From the NCBI RefSeq assembly GCF_003319175.1, contig NZ_QOHK01000001.1, forward strand, positions 682,001-746,000: 64,000 nt of DNA, in the 5' to 3' direction. A program made the position numbers and the translations under genes. Positions within the stretch are counted from its first letter, which is position 1; each line of letters opens with the position of its first letter. This DNA comes from Blastococcus sp. TF02-8 (lineage in GTDB: Bacteria; Actinomycetota; Actinomycetes; Mycobacteriales; Geodermatophilaceae). The notes beneath the pieces were generated by a model, which saw nothing but the letters and a program-made list of their open reading frames with translations, was not told the origin of the DNA and searched no databases. Of this stretch, positions 7,706-17,726 are shown piece by piece.

Positions 7706-8497
7706 TCAGCGACCGGACCACCGCGGTGCCCGCTTCTCCAGCCGCGCGGCGATGCCCTCCTTGCGGTCCTCGCTCAGATAGGGATTCGGGCCGACGTCGA
7801 GCCGGAGCCCCTGCCAGAGCGGCAGCTCCAGCGCCTTGACCGCGGTCTCCTTCATCCGACGGACCGAGATCGGCGCGTTCCCCGCGATGCGCTCGGCGAG
7901 CTCCAGGGCGGTCGCGAGAACGGCGTCGGGGTGCACGAGGCGGTTGAGCAGGCCCCACCGCTGCGCGTCCTCGGCGGTGAGCCGGTCGCCGGTGAAGAGC
8001 AGTTCCAGCGCGATGCCCATCGGGATGCGCTTGGGCAGCACGACGGAGCCGAAGTTGGCACCCATGCCGATCGCGGCCTCCGGGAGCGCGAAGTGCACCC
8101 CCGCCGAGGCCACCCGCAGGTCGCAGGCGAGCGCCAGCTCGAAGCCGCCCGCGACCGCCGGCCCGTTGAGCGCGGCGATCACGGGCACGGGCACCTCGGT
8201 CACCACCTCGAACACCGCGCGGGCGGACCGACCCATGGGCGGGCGGAAGCGCTCACCCCGCTCGTCGGCGGCCCGGATCTCCTTCAGGTCGAAGCCGGCG
8301 CAGAAGGCCGGCCCGTTGCCGGTCAGCACCACCGCGCGGACGTCGTCCTCCGGTACGCGCAGGAGCTGCTCGACGAGGTCGGCCTGCAGCGCCGACGAGA
8401 GCGCGTTGCGCTGCGCGGGGCGGTCGAGGGTGAGCACCCGCACGTGCCCCCGGTCCTCGACGACCAGCCCGGACTCCTGCCGACGCGCATCTCCCAT
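7706..8497 (-). CDS. enoyl-CoA hydratase/isomerase family protein
   Basis: A 263-residue crotonase-fold protein of normal length. The oxyanion-hole segments are NGPAFCAGFDLKE and NGPAVAGGFELALACDLRVA. The second catalytic position is in LPEAAIGMGANFG, where Glu is retained. It is likely to hydrate enoyl-CoA or carry out a related reaction in fatty-acid or amino-acid breakdown. The start used lies at an ATG with a weak CAGGG box. It is divergent from the giant helicase gene. Confidence 0.88.
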   Translation of the reverse strand: MGDARRQESGLVVEDRGHVRVLTLDRPAQRNALSSALQADLVEQLLRVPEDDVRAVVLTGNGPAFCAGFDLKEIRAADERGERFRPPMGRSARAVFEVVTEVPVPVIAALNGPAVAGGFELALACDLRVASAGVHFALPEAAIGMGANFGSVVLPKRIPMGIALELLFTGDRLTAEDAQRWGLLNRLVHPDAVLATALELAERIAGNAPISVRRMKETAVKALELPLWQGLRLDVGPNPYLSEDRKEGIAARLEKRAPRWSGR

Positions 8498-8694
8498 GCC
8501 GGCACCCTGTCCCGGGAGCGGACCGCCGGGCAAGCCGGGCCGGCACCCCCGATCGGCAGGACCCGGGCGGACCGGAACCGCTCCCGGGAGGATTCGCTGT
8601 GATCCGCGTTAACGATCTTGCCCTCCCGTCACATGCGCCCCTCCCGTCGGGGACGATGGGCGGACCAGTCCGTCCGACCCGGTAGACAGGTGAC

Positions 8695-11600
8695 ATGGAG
8701 AGCACTGCCGACATCCAGCGCGGCGAGGCCGTCGCGCCGGCGGCGACGGTCTCCATCGAGCTCACCTCCACCCCGGTCCTGAGCTACGCCCTCGCGCACA
8801 ACCGGATCCCCGTGGTCTCCCGGCTGGCGCTGACCAGCGAGGCCACGCTGCGCGGGGTCACCGTGCGCCTGTCGGTGCGCGACGCCGAGGGCCCGATCGC
8901 GCAGACGGTCGATCTGCTGGCCGACGTCGACGCCGGCCGGACGACGGTGCTCACCGACCTGGGCCTGGTCATGGACCCCGCGGCGATGCTGCACGTCGAG
9001 GAGCAGCGGCCCGGCGTCGTCGACGTCGAGGTCTGGGCCGACGACACCCTCGTCGGCGAGGCCGGCTCCCCGGTGCAGGTGCTCGCGGCCAACCAGTGGC
9101 TGGCCACTCCCCTGCCCCTGGCGCTGGAGATGCTGGCCGCGCACGTCATGCCCAACCACCCGGCGGTCACCGGGCTGGTCGCGGAGGCCTCCGAGCTGCT
9201 CGAGGAGCGCACCGGCAGCGGCGCGATGGTCGGCTACGCCGCGACCGCCGAGCGCGTGGACGAGGTCGTGGCCGCGCTCGCCGCCGCCCTGCAGCGTCGC
9301 GGCATCCGCTACTCCGAGCCGCCGGTCAGCTGGGCCGACCTCGGCCAGCAGGTGCGCTCCCCCGGCGACGTCCTCACCTGGCGCGTGGCGACCCCGCTGG
9401 ACCTCGTGGTGGTGCTCGCCGCCGCCCTGGAGCAGGCCGGCATCCGGCCGCTGCTCTGGCTCGCCGACGGGCACTCGTTCCTGGGGTACTGGCGTGAGGA
9501 GCGCAGTTCGGAGAGCGCCGCCACCACCGACGCCTCGTCGCTGGTCAACCTCGTCGACCTCGGCCTGATCGGGCTGGTCGAGACCACGCTGCTCACCAGC
9601 CAGGGCGAGCCGGGTGCCGACCTGCACACCCCCGCCTACGCGACCTGGCTCAGCGGCGAGCTGGACCGCATCCTCGGCGTCACCGACGTCCACCGGGCCC
9701 GCCGGGACGGCATCGTGCCGCTGCCCGCCCGCGCGCGCACGCCCGAGGGCATCCTCCAGGTCGTCGAGTACCGGCCCGCCGAGCACAGCGTGGCCGCGTT
9801 CCCGGTCGGGACGACGGTCCAGCTCGGCAACCGCCCCGAGGCCCCGGCCCGGGTGCAGCAGTGGAAGAACTCGCTGCTGGACCTCAGCCTCCGCAACCGG
9901 CTGATCAACTACAGCGAGCGGACCGGTCTCCCGCTCACGCTGCCGGTCGCCGCGCTGCCGATCCTCGACAACTTCGTGCACGACGGCACCCCGGTCACCC
10001 TGCTGCCCGGGGACCAGCTGGCCGCCGTCCAGGCCGAGCGCGGGCTCACCTCCGCCAAGGACCTGCCGCCCGAGCAGCTGACCGAGCTCCTCGTCGAGCG
10101 CCGCGAGGTGCACGCCGACGTCACCACCGGCGGCTACCTGCCCCGGCTGCGCAACCTCGCCTACCGGGCGAAGACGGTGCAGGAGGAGACCGGGGCGAAC
10201 AACCTGTACCTGGCGCTGGGCTCGCTGGTGTGGGAGCTGGACGGCCGGCCGCTGCGCTCCCCGCTGGTGCTCGTCCCGGTGACGCTCACCCCGGTCGGGC
10301 GCACCGGCTCCTACCGGCTGGCGCTGGACGAGTCGGGGTCCAGCACCCCGAACTACTGCCTGCTGGAGAAGCTGCGCCAGGTGCACGGCCTGGTCGTGCC
10401 CTCGCTGGCCGAGTCGGCCGAGTCGACCCTCGACGTGGAGGGCGCGCTGGAGGCCGTCCGCGTGGCCCTGGTCGGGCACGGGCTGCCCTACCGGGTCGAG
10501 GCGACGGCGGATCTGGCGATCCTGCAGTTCGCCAGGTACCGGTTGTGGAAGGACCTCGACGAGCACTGGGCCGACTTCGCCCAGAACCCCCTGGTGCACC
10601 ACCTCGTGCACGAGCCGACCGAGCCGTTCAGCGACCCCGCGCGGGAGTCCGGCGCGTTCACCGACCTCGACGCTCTCGCCGCCGAGCTGCCCGTGCCCGC
10701 CGACGCCTCGCAGCTGCGGGCCATCGCTGAGGCCGGAGCCGGGCGCACCTTCGTCCTGGAGGGCCCACCCGGCACCGGCAAGTCGCAGACGATCACCAAC
10801 CTGCTGACCCGCGCGGTGGCCGACGGCAAGCGGGTGCTGTTCGTCGCGGAGAAGCGGGCGGCGCTCGACGTCGTCGCCCGGCGGCTGGACGCCGTCGGCA
10901 TGGGCATGTTCGCCCTGGACCTGCACGACAAGGGCAGCCGCGCCTCGATGGTGCGCGCCCAGATCCGGCTGGCGATGGAGCACGCGCTCGCCGTCGACGA
11001 ACAGGGCCTGGCCGCGGAGTCCGAGACGCTCCGCTCGGCCCGCCGGCAGCTGGCCCGTTACGCCGACCGGCTGCACGCGGGGAACGCCGTCGGGTTGTCG
11101 CTGTACTCGGCACGTACCGCCGAGCTGGCGGCCGGCACCGACGTGGCGCCGCTGCCGATCCCGCTGCCGTTCGTGGCCAACGCGCCCGAGGAGGTGCTGA
11201 CGGCGGTGCGACGGGCGCTGGCGCTGCTCCCCGACATCGCCGACCTCACCCGCCCGTCCCCGCGCCACCCGTGGGCCTTCGTCGACACCCCGGAGATCGA
11301 CCTCACCGCCGCCCGCGAGGCGACCGCCGCCGTCGACGCCGCCCTGCGCGAGGTCGCCGCCGTGCCCGAGCTGGGCGGGGTGATGCGGCACGCCCGCACG
11401 CCCGAGGACCTCGACGCCCTGGCCCACCTGCTCTCCGGCCCGCCGGTCGGCATCGACGTCCTCGACGAGACGTTCAGCCACCGCTGGACGACCGCGACCG
11501 GGGCGGTGCTCGGCGAGGTCGCCGCGTTCACCGCCTTCCGGCACCCGGGCCTGGACGTCGCCACCCCGCAGGCGCTGACCCTGCCGCTCGCCGACGTGTA

Positions 11601-14600
11601 CGTCCGCGCGCAGACCGCCGCGGCGTCGGGCTGGTGGGGGCGGCGCAAGCGGCTGGTCGCGGTCCGCGACGAGATCGCCTCCTGCCTCAGGCCCGGCGCC
11701 AAGGTGAAGCCCAAGGACGTCCCGGCCCTGGTGGAGAACCTGTGGCGGGTGCAGACGGCGGTGCAGGCGATGGCGGCGCGGGTGGACTCCGTGCCCGGGC
11801 TCTCCGCGCCGGAGGGCTGGAACCCGTTCACCGACCCCGGCCTGCTCGAGCGCGAGGTGGCCTGGCTGCGCGGGGCGGGCACCGCCGTCGACGGCCGGTC
11901 CCCCTTCCACGTCGCCCTCCGCAAGCTGATCGTCGCCGGGACGCCCTCCAGCCCGCAGACCGCCGGCGCGGTCGGCCGGCTGCGCGATGCCGTCGTGGCC
12001 CTGCTCGAGCTCTGCGGCAGCTCCACCGACCAGCTCGCCGCCTGGGCCGGCGACGACGGCTTCGCGCTGCGCTGGTCGATGACCCGGCCCGAGCGCGGCC
12101 TCATCACCTCGCCCGGGTCCGGCGGGGAGGGCACGGTGCTCATGTCGCTGCGGCGCTGGGTCTCCTTCCTCGACACGCTCGAGCCGCTGCGGTACGCGGG
12201 CCTGTTCGACGCCCGCCGCATGCTCGTGACCGGCGAGATCGCCGCCGACGACGCGGTGCGCGCGCTGGACCGCGGCCTGGCCGTCGCGTCGGTCGCCGAG
12301 CGGCTGGACGCCACCGGCCTGGACACCTTCGACGCCGAGGCGCACGAGGTGGCGATCGAACGGTTCACCGCGGCGTCGGCGGCGGTGCGCGAGCACCTCA
12401 CCGCCGCGCTGCCGGCCGCGGTGCTCGCCGCCCGGCCCTTCGACGCCACCATGGGCACCGGCCAGGTGGGCGCGCTGCAGCGCGAGCTGGCCAAGCAGCG
12501 CCGCGGCCTGGGGGTGCGCCAGCTGCTGGCCCGGTACGGCGAGCTGATCACCGCCGTCATGCCGTGCGTGCTGGTCTCGCCGGACTCCGTGGCCCGGTTC
12601 TTCCCCGCCGCCGCCGGGCAGTTCGACCTGGTCGTCTTCGACGAGGCCTCGCAGATCCGGGTGGCCGACGCGGTGGGTGCCCTCGGCCGGGCGAAGGCCG
12701 CCGTCGTCGTCGGTGACTCCAAGCAGATGCCGCCGACGTCGTTCCTCGAGCCGACCACCGCCTCCACCGACGACTCGGTCGAGGTCGAGACCGCGGTCGA
12801 GGACGAGGAGTCGATCCTCAGCGAGTGCGTGCAGGCCCGGGTGCCGCGGCACTGGCTGTCCTGGCACTACCGCAGCCAGGACGAGTCGCTCATCGCCTTC
12901 TCCAACGCCCAGTACTACGGGAACCGGCTGTCGTCGTTCCCGGCGCCCACGCACGGGCGGGCGTCGTCGGAGCCCGACGGCCGCGGGGTCTCGTTGGTGC
13001 GGGTGCCGGGCACCTTCCACCGCTCGGGGGCCGGTCGCCTGCTGCGCACCAACCCGATCGAGGCCAAGGCGATCGTCGCCGAGATCCGCCGCCGGTTCGA
13101 CGCCCAGCCCACGTGGGAGGGCATGAGCACCGTTCCCTCCATCGGCGTGGTCACCTTCAACGCCCAGCAGCGCTCCTACATCGAGGCGCTGCTGCGCGAC
13201 GCCGACGACGACCGCCTCGCCGCGGCGCTCGACCGCGCCGACGGCGAGGGACTGTTCGTCAAGAACCTGGAGAACGTCCAGGGCGACGAGCGCGACGTCA
13301 TCTTCTTCTCCACCGGGTTCTCCCCCGACGCCTCGGGCAGCCTGCCGCTGAACTTCGGGCCCCTGAACCGGGTCGGCGGCGAGCGCCGGCTCAACGTGGC
13401 GATCACCCGCGCCCGCCGCCAGGTCGTCGTCTTCTCCTCCTTCGACCCCGAGCAGCTCCGCGCGGAGGAGACGTCGTCGGTCGGCATCAAGCACCTGCGC
13501 GCCTACCTCGACATGGCCGAGCAGGGCACCGACGTCCTGCCGCGGTCGGCGCGCTCGGCCACCGCCGTCGACCGCCACCGGGAGCAGATCGCGGCGGCGC
13601 TGCGGGAGCGCGGACTGGTCGTGCGCACCGACGTCGGGCTGTCGGAGTTCCGGGTGGACCTCTCGGTCTCCCGCGCCGCCGACCGCGAGACGCCGCTGAT
13701 GGCGGTCCTGCTCGACGGCCCGGCCTGGGCACGCCGCGGCACCGTCGGGGACCGCGACGCCGTGCCGGTCGAGGTGCTCGGCCACATGCTGCGCTGGCCC
13801 GTCGTCGAGCGGGTGTGGCTGCCGAGCTGGCTGGCCGACCCGGCCGCTGTCGTGGACCGGCTGGTCGCCGCGGTGGACGCCGCCCCCGTGGTGGCCGCGC
13901 GCGCGCCGGAGCCGGTGCAGCTGCCGACGGCCGCTGTCGAGTCGTTCAAGGGCGTGGCGGCGCTGCGCTCGGCGGTCACCGCGTCGGTCGCGGTGCCGGC
14001 CGGCCCGGCCCGTGCGACCGCGAAGCCCGCCGCCCCGAAGAAGCCGGCGAAGCCCGCGGCGCTGGAGGACGAGTCGCCGTTCGTGCCGTGGATCCCCAAG
14101 ACCGCCGGGGAGAAGTCGGTCCTCGATGAGCTGCCGGCGTCCAAGGCGGCCCGCGCCGTCCGCCGGGTGATGCTGGCCGGCGTCAAGGCCGAGGGCCCGA
14201 TCCACGTCGACCGGCTGGCCAAGCTGACCGTGGGCGCGTTCGGGCTCAACCGCGTGACCGAGTCGCGCAAGCAGGTGCTGTACTCGCTGCTCCCGCCCTC
14301 GGCGGTGGACGGCGACCACCTGTGGCCCGACGGCGTCGACCGCGCGACCTGGACCGGTTTCCGCCGTCAGGTGTCGAGCACCGACCGGCCGATCGAGCAC
14401 GTGGCCCCGGAGGAGATCGCCAACGCCATGGTGGCGCTGTGCCGGGCCGCGGCCGGGATGCGCCGCGAGGAACTGCTCACGGCCACGGCCGGCGTCTTCG
14501 GCTACAAGCGGCGGGCCGCCTCGGTCACCCCTGCGCTGGAGAAGGCGCTGGCGTTCGCCCTGGACGGCGGGCGGCTCACCGAGCAGGGTTCGGGTCTGTT

Positions 14601-14610
14601 CACCGCCTGA
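8695..14610 (+). CDS. DUF4011 / superfamily-1 helicase / Vsr-like / DUF3320 giant protein (Hhe-like)
   Basis: A 1971-residue protein. Residues 1-380 are a beta-rich N-terminal region. Residues 387-420 carry the DUF4011 signature (QQWKNSLLDLSLRNRLINY). Walker A is GPPGTGKS (690-697) and Walker B DEAS (1316-1319). Later superfamily-1 motifs (WHYRSQDESLIAFSN, GERRLNVAITRARRQVVVFS) are intact. A Vsr/DUF559-like domain follows at about 1619-1720 and DUF3320 at about 1796-1850. This order is that of the antiphage protein Hhe (DUF4011-helicase-Vsr). In the nuclease domain the Asp of FRVDLSV is kept, but the usual ECDG reads LLDG, so one presumed catalytic acid is missing. The gene is monocistronic and has backbone-like GC. 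Confidence 0.88.
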   Translation: MESTADIQRGEAVAPAATVSIELTSTPVLSYALAHNRIPVVSRLALTSEATLRGVTVRLSVRDAEGPIAQTVDLLADVDAGRTTVLTDLGLVMDPAAMLHVEEQRPGVVDVEVWADDTLVGEAGSPVQVLAANQWLATPLPLALEMLAAHVMPNHPAVTGLVAEASELLEERTGSGAMVGYAATAERVDEVVAALAAALQRRGIRYSEPPVSWADLGQQVRSPGDVLTWRVATPLDLVVVLAAALEQAGIRPLLWLADGHSFLGYWREERSSESAATTDASSLVNLVDLGLIGLVETTLLTSQGEPGADLHTPAYATWLSGELDRILGVTDVHRARRDGIVPLPARARTPEGILQVVEYRPAEHSVAAFPVGTTVQLGNRPEAPARVQQWKNSLLDLSLRNRLINYSERTGLPLTLPVAALPILDNFVHDGTPVTLLPGDQLAAVQAERGLTSAKDLPPEQLTELLVERREVHADVTTGGYLPRLRNLAYRAKTVQEETGANNLYLALGSLVWELDGRPLRSPLVLVPVTLTPVGRTGSYRLALDESGSSTPNYCLLEKLRQVHGLVVPSLAESAESTLDVEGALEAVRVALVGHGLPYRVEATADLAILQFARYRLWKDLDEHWADFAQNPLVHHLVHEPTEPFSDPARESGAFTDLDALAAELPVPADASQLRAIAEAGAGRTFVLEGPPGTGKSQTITNLLTRAVADGKRVLFVAEKRAALDVVARRLDAVGMGMFALDLHDKGSRASMVRAQIRLAMEHALAVDEQGLAAESETLRSARRQLARYADRLHAGNAVGLSLYSARTAELAAGTDVAPLPIPLPFVANAPEEVLTAVRRALALLPDIADLTRPSPRHPWAFVDTPEIDLTAAREATAAVDAALREVAAVPELGGVMRHARTPEDLDALAHLLSGPPVGIDVLDETFSHRWTTATGAVLGEVAAFTAFRHPGLDVATPQALTLPLADVYVRAQTAAASGWWGRRKRLVAVRDEIASCLRPGAKVKPKDVPALVENLWRVQTAVQAMAARVDSVPGLSAPEGWNPFTDPGLLEREVAWLRGAGTAVDGRSPFHVALRKLIVAGTPSSPQTAGAVGRLRDAVVALLELCGSSTDQLAAWAGDDGFALRWSMTRPERGLITSPGSGGEGTVLMSLRRWVSFLDTLEPLRYAGLFDARRMLVTGEIAADDAVRALDRGLAVASVAERLDATGLDTFDAEAHEVAIERFTAASAAVREHLTAALPAAVLAARPFDATMGTGQVGALQRELAKQRRGLGVRQLLARYGELITAVMPCVLVSPDSVARFFPAAAGQFDLVVFDEASQIRVADAVGALGRAKAAVVVGDSKQMPPTSFLEPTTASTDDSVEVETAVEDEESILSECVQARVPRHWLSWHYRSQDESLIAFSNAQYYGNRLSSFPAPTHGRASSEPDGRGVSLVRVPGTFHRSGAGRLLRTNPIEAKAIVAEIRRRFDAQPTWEGMSTVPSIGVVTFNAQQRSYIEALLRDADDDRLAAALDRADGEGLFVKNLENVQGDERDVIFFSTGFSPDASGSLPLNFGPLNRVGGERRLNVAITRARRQVVVFSSFDPEQLRAEETSSVGIKHLRAYLDMAEQGTDVLPRSARSATAVDRHREQIAAALRERGLVVRTDVGLSEFRVDLSVSRAADRETPLMAVLLDGPAWARRGTVGDRDAVPVEVLGHMLRWPVVERVWLPSWLADPAAVVDRLVAAVDAAPVVAARAPEPVQLPTAAVESFKGVAALRSAVTASVAVPAGPARATAKPAAPKKPAKPAALEDESPFVPWIPKTAGEKSVLDELPASKAARAVRRVMLAGVKAEGPIHVDRLAKLTVGAFGLNRVTESRKQVLYSLLPPSAVDGDHLWPDGVDRATWTGFRRQVSSTDRPIEHVAPEEIANAMVALCRAAAGMRREELLTATAGVFGYKRRAASVTPALEKALAFALDGGRLTEQGSGLFTA

Positions 14611-14744
14611 GCCGCCCACCAGCGGGAACCTCCGGCGCGGGTGACCCGTCTCATCGGAGGGAGGAGAGCCCCGGCTTCAGTTCACCCACCGAACGACCGA
14701 AGGTTTCACCTGACAACGAACAACTGACTCGGGAGCCGACAACC

Positions 14745-15077
14745 GTGCGCATCAGCTGCCGAACCTCGATACCCGCCAGCGATCTGGAGATCGCCGCCGC
14801 GGTCCAGCAACTGCTGGACCGGCGCGGGTCGATGGCCCATGCCCCGGTGAGCCTCACCGTCCCCGACAACGTCGCCGTCGGCATCGCCGGCATCTTCGTG
14901 AGCGCGACCGACTCCGGCCAGCTCATGCAGCGCTTCTACCGGGGTGGCGACGTCGACAGCACCGAGATGCTCGAGGCGATCCGGTTCGAGCAGGACTACG
15001 CCTCCGCCGAGGGGCACGCGGCGCTGTACTGCCTGGCCGGGTGGGTGCACGCGCAGGTGCACAAGCGCGGCGGCTGA
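14745..15077 (+). CDS. hypothetical protein
   Basis: A 110-residue protein starting with GTG after a GGGAG box. It has a mixed helix/strand composition (SLTVPDNVAVGIAGIFVSAT in the middle, AALYCLAGWVHAQVHKRG at the end), with no signal peptide or recognisable domain. It ends two bases before the stop of the convergent phytochrome gene. The 134 bp upstream hold no other gene and must carry its promoter. Confidence 0.65.
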   Translation: MRISCRTSIPASDLEIAAAVQQLLDRRGSMAHAPVSLTVPDNVAVGIAGIFVSATDSGQLMQRFYRGGDVDSTEMLEAIRFEQDYASAEGHAALYCLAGWVHAQVHKRGG

Positions 15078-15079
15078 CC

Positions 15080-17278
15080 TCAGGTCCGGGCGACCCCGAG
15101 GACGGTGACGTCGTCGGTGCTCGGCGGGTTCAGCTCGCCCAGCACCGAGTCCAGCAGCTGCTGCGGGTCGGCCGGGCCGGCGTCGACGGCCTGGCGGAGG
15201 GCGTCCAGCCCGGCGGCCAGGCCTGCCACCGAGCGTTCGACCAGGCCGTCGCTGAACAGCAGCAGCCGGTCGTCCCCGGCCAGGGCCAGCCGGGTCTCGG
15301 TGTAGGACGGCGCGTCGAGGACGCCGAGCGCCGGGCCGCGCCCCTCCATCACGTACTCCGCGCCACCGGACCCGGCGTGCAGCACCGGGAGGTGACCGGC
15401 ACTGGCGACGACGACGCCACCGGTCTCCGGGTCGAGCTCGGCGATCACGACCGTGGCCATCTCCCCGGGCAGCAGGGCGCCGATGACCTCGTTCAGCCCG
15501 TCGAGGGCAGCGGCCGGACCGTCGGCGCGGAGCAGGTTCGCCCGCAGCGCGTGCCGGAGCTGGGCGGTCACCGCGGCGGCGGCCAGCCCGTGGCCGGCGA
15601 CGTCGCCCAGCACGATGGAGACCCGCCCGCTGGGCAGGGGCACGAGGTCGTACCAGTCCCCGCCGACGACGTCGTCCTCGCTGGGCCGGTAGCGGGCGGC
15701 GAGCGCCACCCCCGGGACCTTCGGCAGCTCCTCCAGGAGCAGCGTGCGCTGCAGTGCCCCGGCGAGGCGGTTGTCCTCCTCGGCCCGGGCGAGCGTGGCG
15801 GCGGCCAGGTGGCCGGCCAGTGCCTGCGCGGCGGCGATCTCGTGCTCGCGCCACGGCCGCGAGGTCTCCCGGACCGTCTCGCTCCAGGCGGCGAACGACC
15901 GGCGGGGGCTGAGCCGCGGGCCGTCGTCGGTCTGCGCCGTCTTCGACTGGTACGGGTTGCCGCCCCACGTGACCTCCCGCAGCGTCTCCGGGCGGAACCA
16001 GGCGAGGAAGTCCTCCCCAGCCACGGGGACGGCGAGGACACCGCTCGCGGTGTGGGCGAGGCCCTCGCCCTCCGGGACCAGGCGGGACGCGGAGTCGGTG
16101 GCCCCGGCACCGGCGTCGAGCAGGGCGCGGACCAGCAGCACGACCCGCTCAGCGGGCGGGGTGGTCCCGAGCAGTCGCAGCTGCCCGTCCAGCCGGACGG
16201 CGGCACCGGTGGCGGGCAGCAGGTCGAGCACGGTGAGGTCCTGCTCGGTGAGCGCGGTCGCCAGGGCGCGCGGGGTGCGCGGGGTGCGGCCGACGGCCGC
16301 GGTGAGCTCGGCGGTGCGGCGGGCCACCTCGACCAGGCCGTCGGTCTCCCCCGCCCCCACCACGGTGGGCAGCAGCAGCGACGCGGTCCGGCCGAGGAAC
16401 TCCGCGGCGACGCGGTCGGGGTAGGACGGGCGGTGCGGGCCGGCGTAGTGGTGGCAGGAGATGAGGCCCCACAGCTTCCCGCGGTCGATCAGCGAGACCG
16501 ACATCGAGGAGACCACGCCCATGTTGGCCAGGTACTCGAGGTGCACCGGCGAGACGCTGCGCAGCATCGAGCCGGAGAGGTCCAGCGGGCGTCCGGTGAG
16601 CGGGTTGGCCGGTGGGTCGAGCGGCACCCGCTGGTAGCCGGCGTCGGGGATGATCCGCATCCAGTTGGTCGTGTAGAGGGCACGGGCCTGGGCGGGGATG
16701 TCGCTGGCCGGGTATCGGAGACCGAGGAAGGGCTCGAGGTCCTCGCGGCGGTCCTCGGCGATCACCTCGCCGTTCCAGGCCTCGTCGAAGCGGTAGACCA
16801 TCACGCGGTCGAAGCCGGTGAGGGTGCGCACGTCGCGGGCCAGCACCTCGGTCAGCTCGTCGAGGGTGGCGCTGGCCGAGAGCCGCTGGAGCACGCTGGG
16901 CAGGCGGCGGTGCCAGGCCGCGCCGGCCTCCTCGGCGCCGGCGACCGGCTCCCACTCGCTGATCAGCAGACCGTCCGCCCGGTGCAGGACGAGGTCGACG
17001 TCGGCGCCGTCCACCTGCACGCGCAGCGGGTTGGCCTCGGCGAGATCCCCCGCCAGCGCCGCGCGCAGCCGGTCGGCGTCGTCATCGGTCAGGTAGTCGA
17101 GCAGGGTGCCCCCGGACCGACCGAGCAGCGTCGCGGCGTCGGCGGAGGCGACGACGACGGCGAGGTCGGGCTCGGTGACGGCGAGCAGCGCGCCGTGCGG
17201 CTGGATCGCGCCGGGGATGGCGATCGGCTCCTCCGCGCAGCGGAGCAGGGCGTCCTCGTCGGCGCGGGGGGCGGTCAC
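15080..17278 (-). CDS. bacteriophytochrome fused to SpoIIE/PP2C phosphatase
   Basis: A 732-residue light sensor with a phosphatase output. Cys14 (LLRCAEEPIAIPGAIQPHG) is at the position that binds biliverdin in bacteriophytochromes. A PAS-like region (20-120) and a GAF domain (about 130-310) with the PASDIPAQARALY signature follow, then a PHY-like region (to about 470). A SpoIIE-type PP2C phosphatase makes up the C-terminus (about 500-732; LGDVAGHGLAAAAVT and LLLFSDGLVE carry metal-binding aspartates). It probably dephosphorylates the STAS antagonist encoded next to it and so releases a sigma factor in response to red/far-red light. The partner assignment is inference. Confidence 0.92.
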   Translation of the reverse strand: MTAPRADEDALLRCAEEPIAIPGAIQPHGALLAVTEPDLAVVVASADAATLLGRSGGTLLDYLTDDDADRLRAALAGDLAEANPLRVQVDGADVDLVLHRADGLLISEWEPVAGAEEAGAAWHRRLPSVLQRLSASATLDELTEVLARDVRTLTGFDRVMVYRFDEAWNGEVIAEDRREDLEPFLGLRYPASDIPAQARALYTTNWMRIIPDAGYQRVPLDPPANPLTGRPLDLSGSMLRSVSPVHLEYLANMGVVSSMSVSLIDRGKLWGLISCHHYAGPHRPSYPDRVAAEFLGRTASLLLPTVVGAGETDGLVEVARRTAELTAAVGRTPRTPRALATALTEQDLTVLDLLPATGAAVRLDGQLRLLGTTPPAERVVLLVRALLDAGAGATDSASRLVPEGEGLAHTASGVLAVPVAGEDFLAWFRPETLREVTWGGNPYQSKTAQTDDGPRLSPRRSFAAWSETVRETSRPWREHEIAAAQALAGHLAAATLARAEEDNRLAGALQRTLLLEELPKVPGVALAARYRPSEDDVVGGDWYDLVPLPSGRVSIVLGDVAGHGLAAAAVTAQLRHALRANLLRADGPAAALDGLNEVIGALLPGEMATVVIAELDPETGGVVVASAGHLPVLHAGSGGAEYVMEGRGPALGVLDAPSYTETRLALAGDDRLLLFSDGLVERSVAGLAAGLDALRQAVDAGPADPQQLLDSVLGELNPPSTDDVTVLGVART

Positions 17279-17287
17279 GCCGCGACG

Positions 17288-17653
17288 TTACGTGCCGGCG
17301 TCCTTGCGGGCGACAGCCGTGCCGATCTCCGCGGTCGAGGCGACCACCGGCACCGCGGCACCCAGGTCGAGCAGGTCGATGGGCAGCCGCACGGGGCGGT
17401 TGCCGAGGGGCACGAGGACGTGCAGCTCGGCGCCGGACTCGCGGGCCTGACGGGCCAGAGCCATGAGGGTGCGGGCGCCGGAGGAGTCGAGGAACTTCGT
17501 GGGGCCGAGGTCCACGACGAGCTGGTCGGACGAGCCGGTCAGCAGGGGCTCCGCCGCGGCCGCGAGCCGAGGGGCCGTGGCCAGGTCCAGCTCACCCCGT
17601 ACCGTGAGGGCAGGACGGCCGGCGATCGTCGTCCGCGCGATGTCGAACAGCAC
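17288..17653 (-). CDS. STAS-domain anti-sigma factor antagonist (RsbV-like)
   Basis: A 121-residue single STAS domain with the phospho-acceptor loop in FLDSSGARTLMALA; the Ser-Ser pair is the expected phosphorylation site. It starts at a GTG seven bases after GGGAGGG; upstream codons of the same frame are not needed. It lies nine bp upstream of the phytochrome-SpoIIE gene on the same strand and is divergent from an RsbW-like kinase gene. The three together make a partner-switching module. Confidence 0.9.
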   Translation of the reverse strand: MLFDIARTTIAGRPALTVRGELDLATAPRLAAAAEPLLTGSSDQLVVDLGPTKFLDSSGARTLMALARQARESGAELHVLVPLGNRPVRLPIDLLDLGAAVPVVASTAEIGTAVARKDAGT

Positions 17654-17726
17654 CGTTTCCCTCCCTCGGTTACGTGATACGTGCGTGACGAGGGTAGGCC
17701 ACGAGGATCCGAGGGGGTGAGCCGAC

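Noticed and set aside
8629-14619. A minus-strand open frame of about 1996 codons over the whole helicase gene.
   Set aside because: It is the antisense shadow of a GC-rich gene; the product is Arg/Gly/His-rich low complexity, while the plus strand encodes complete helicase motifs.
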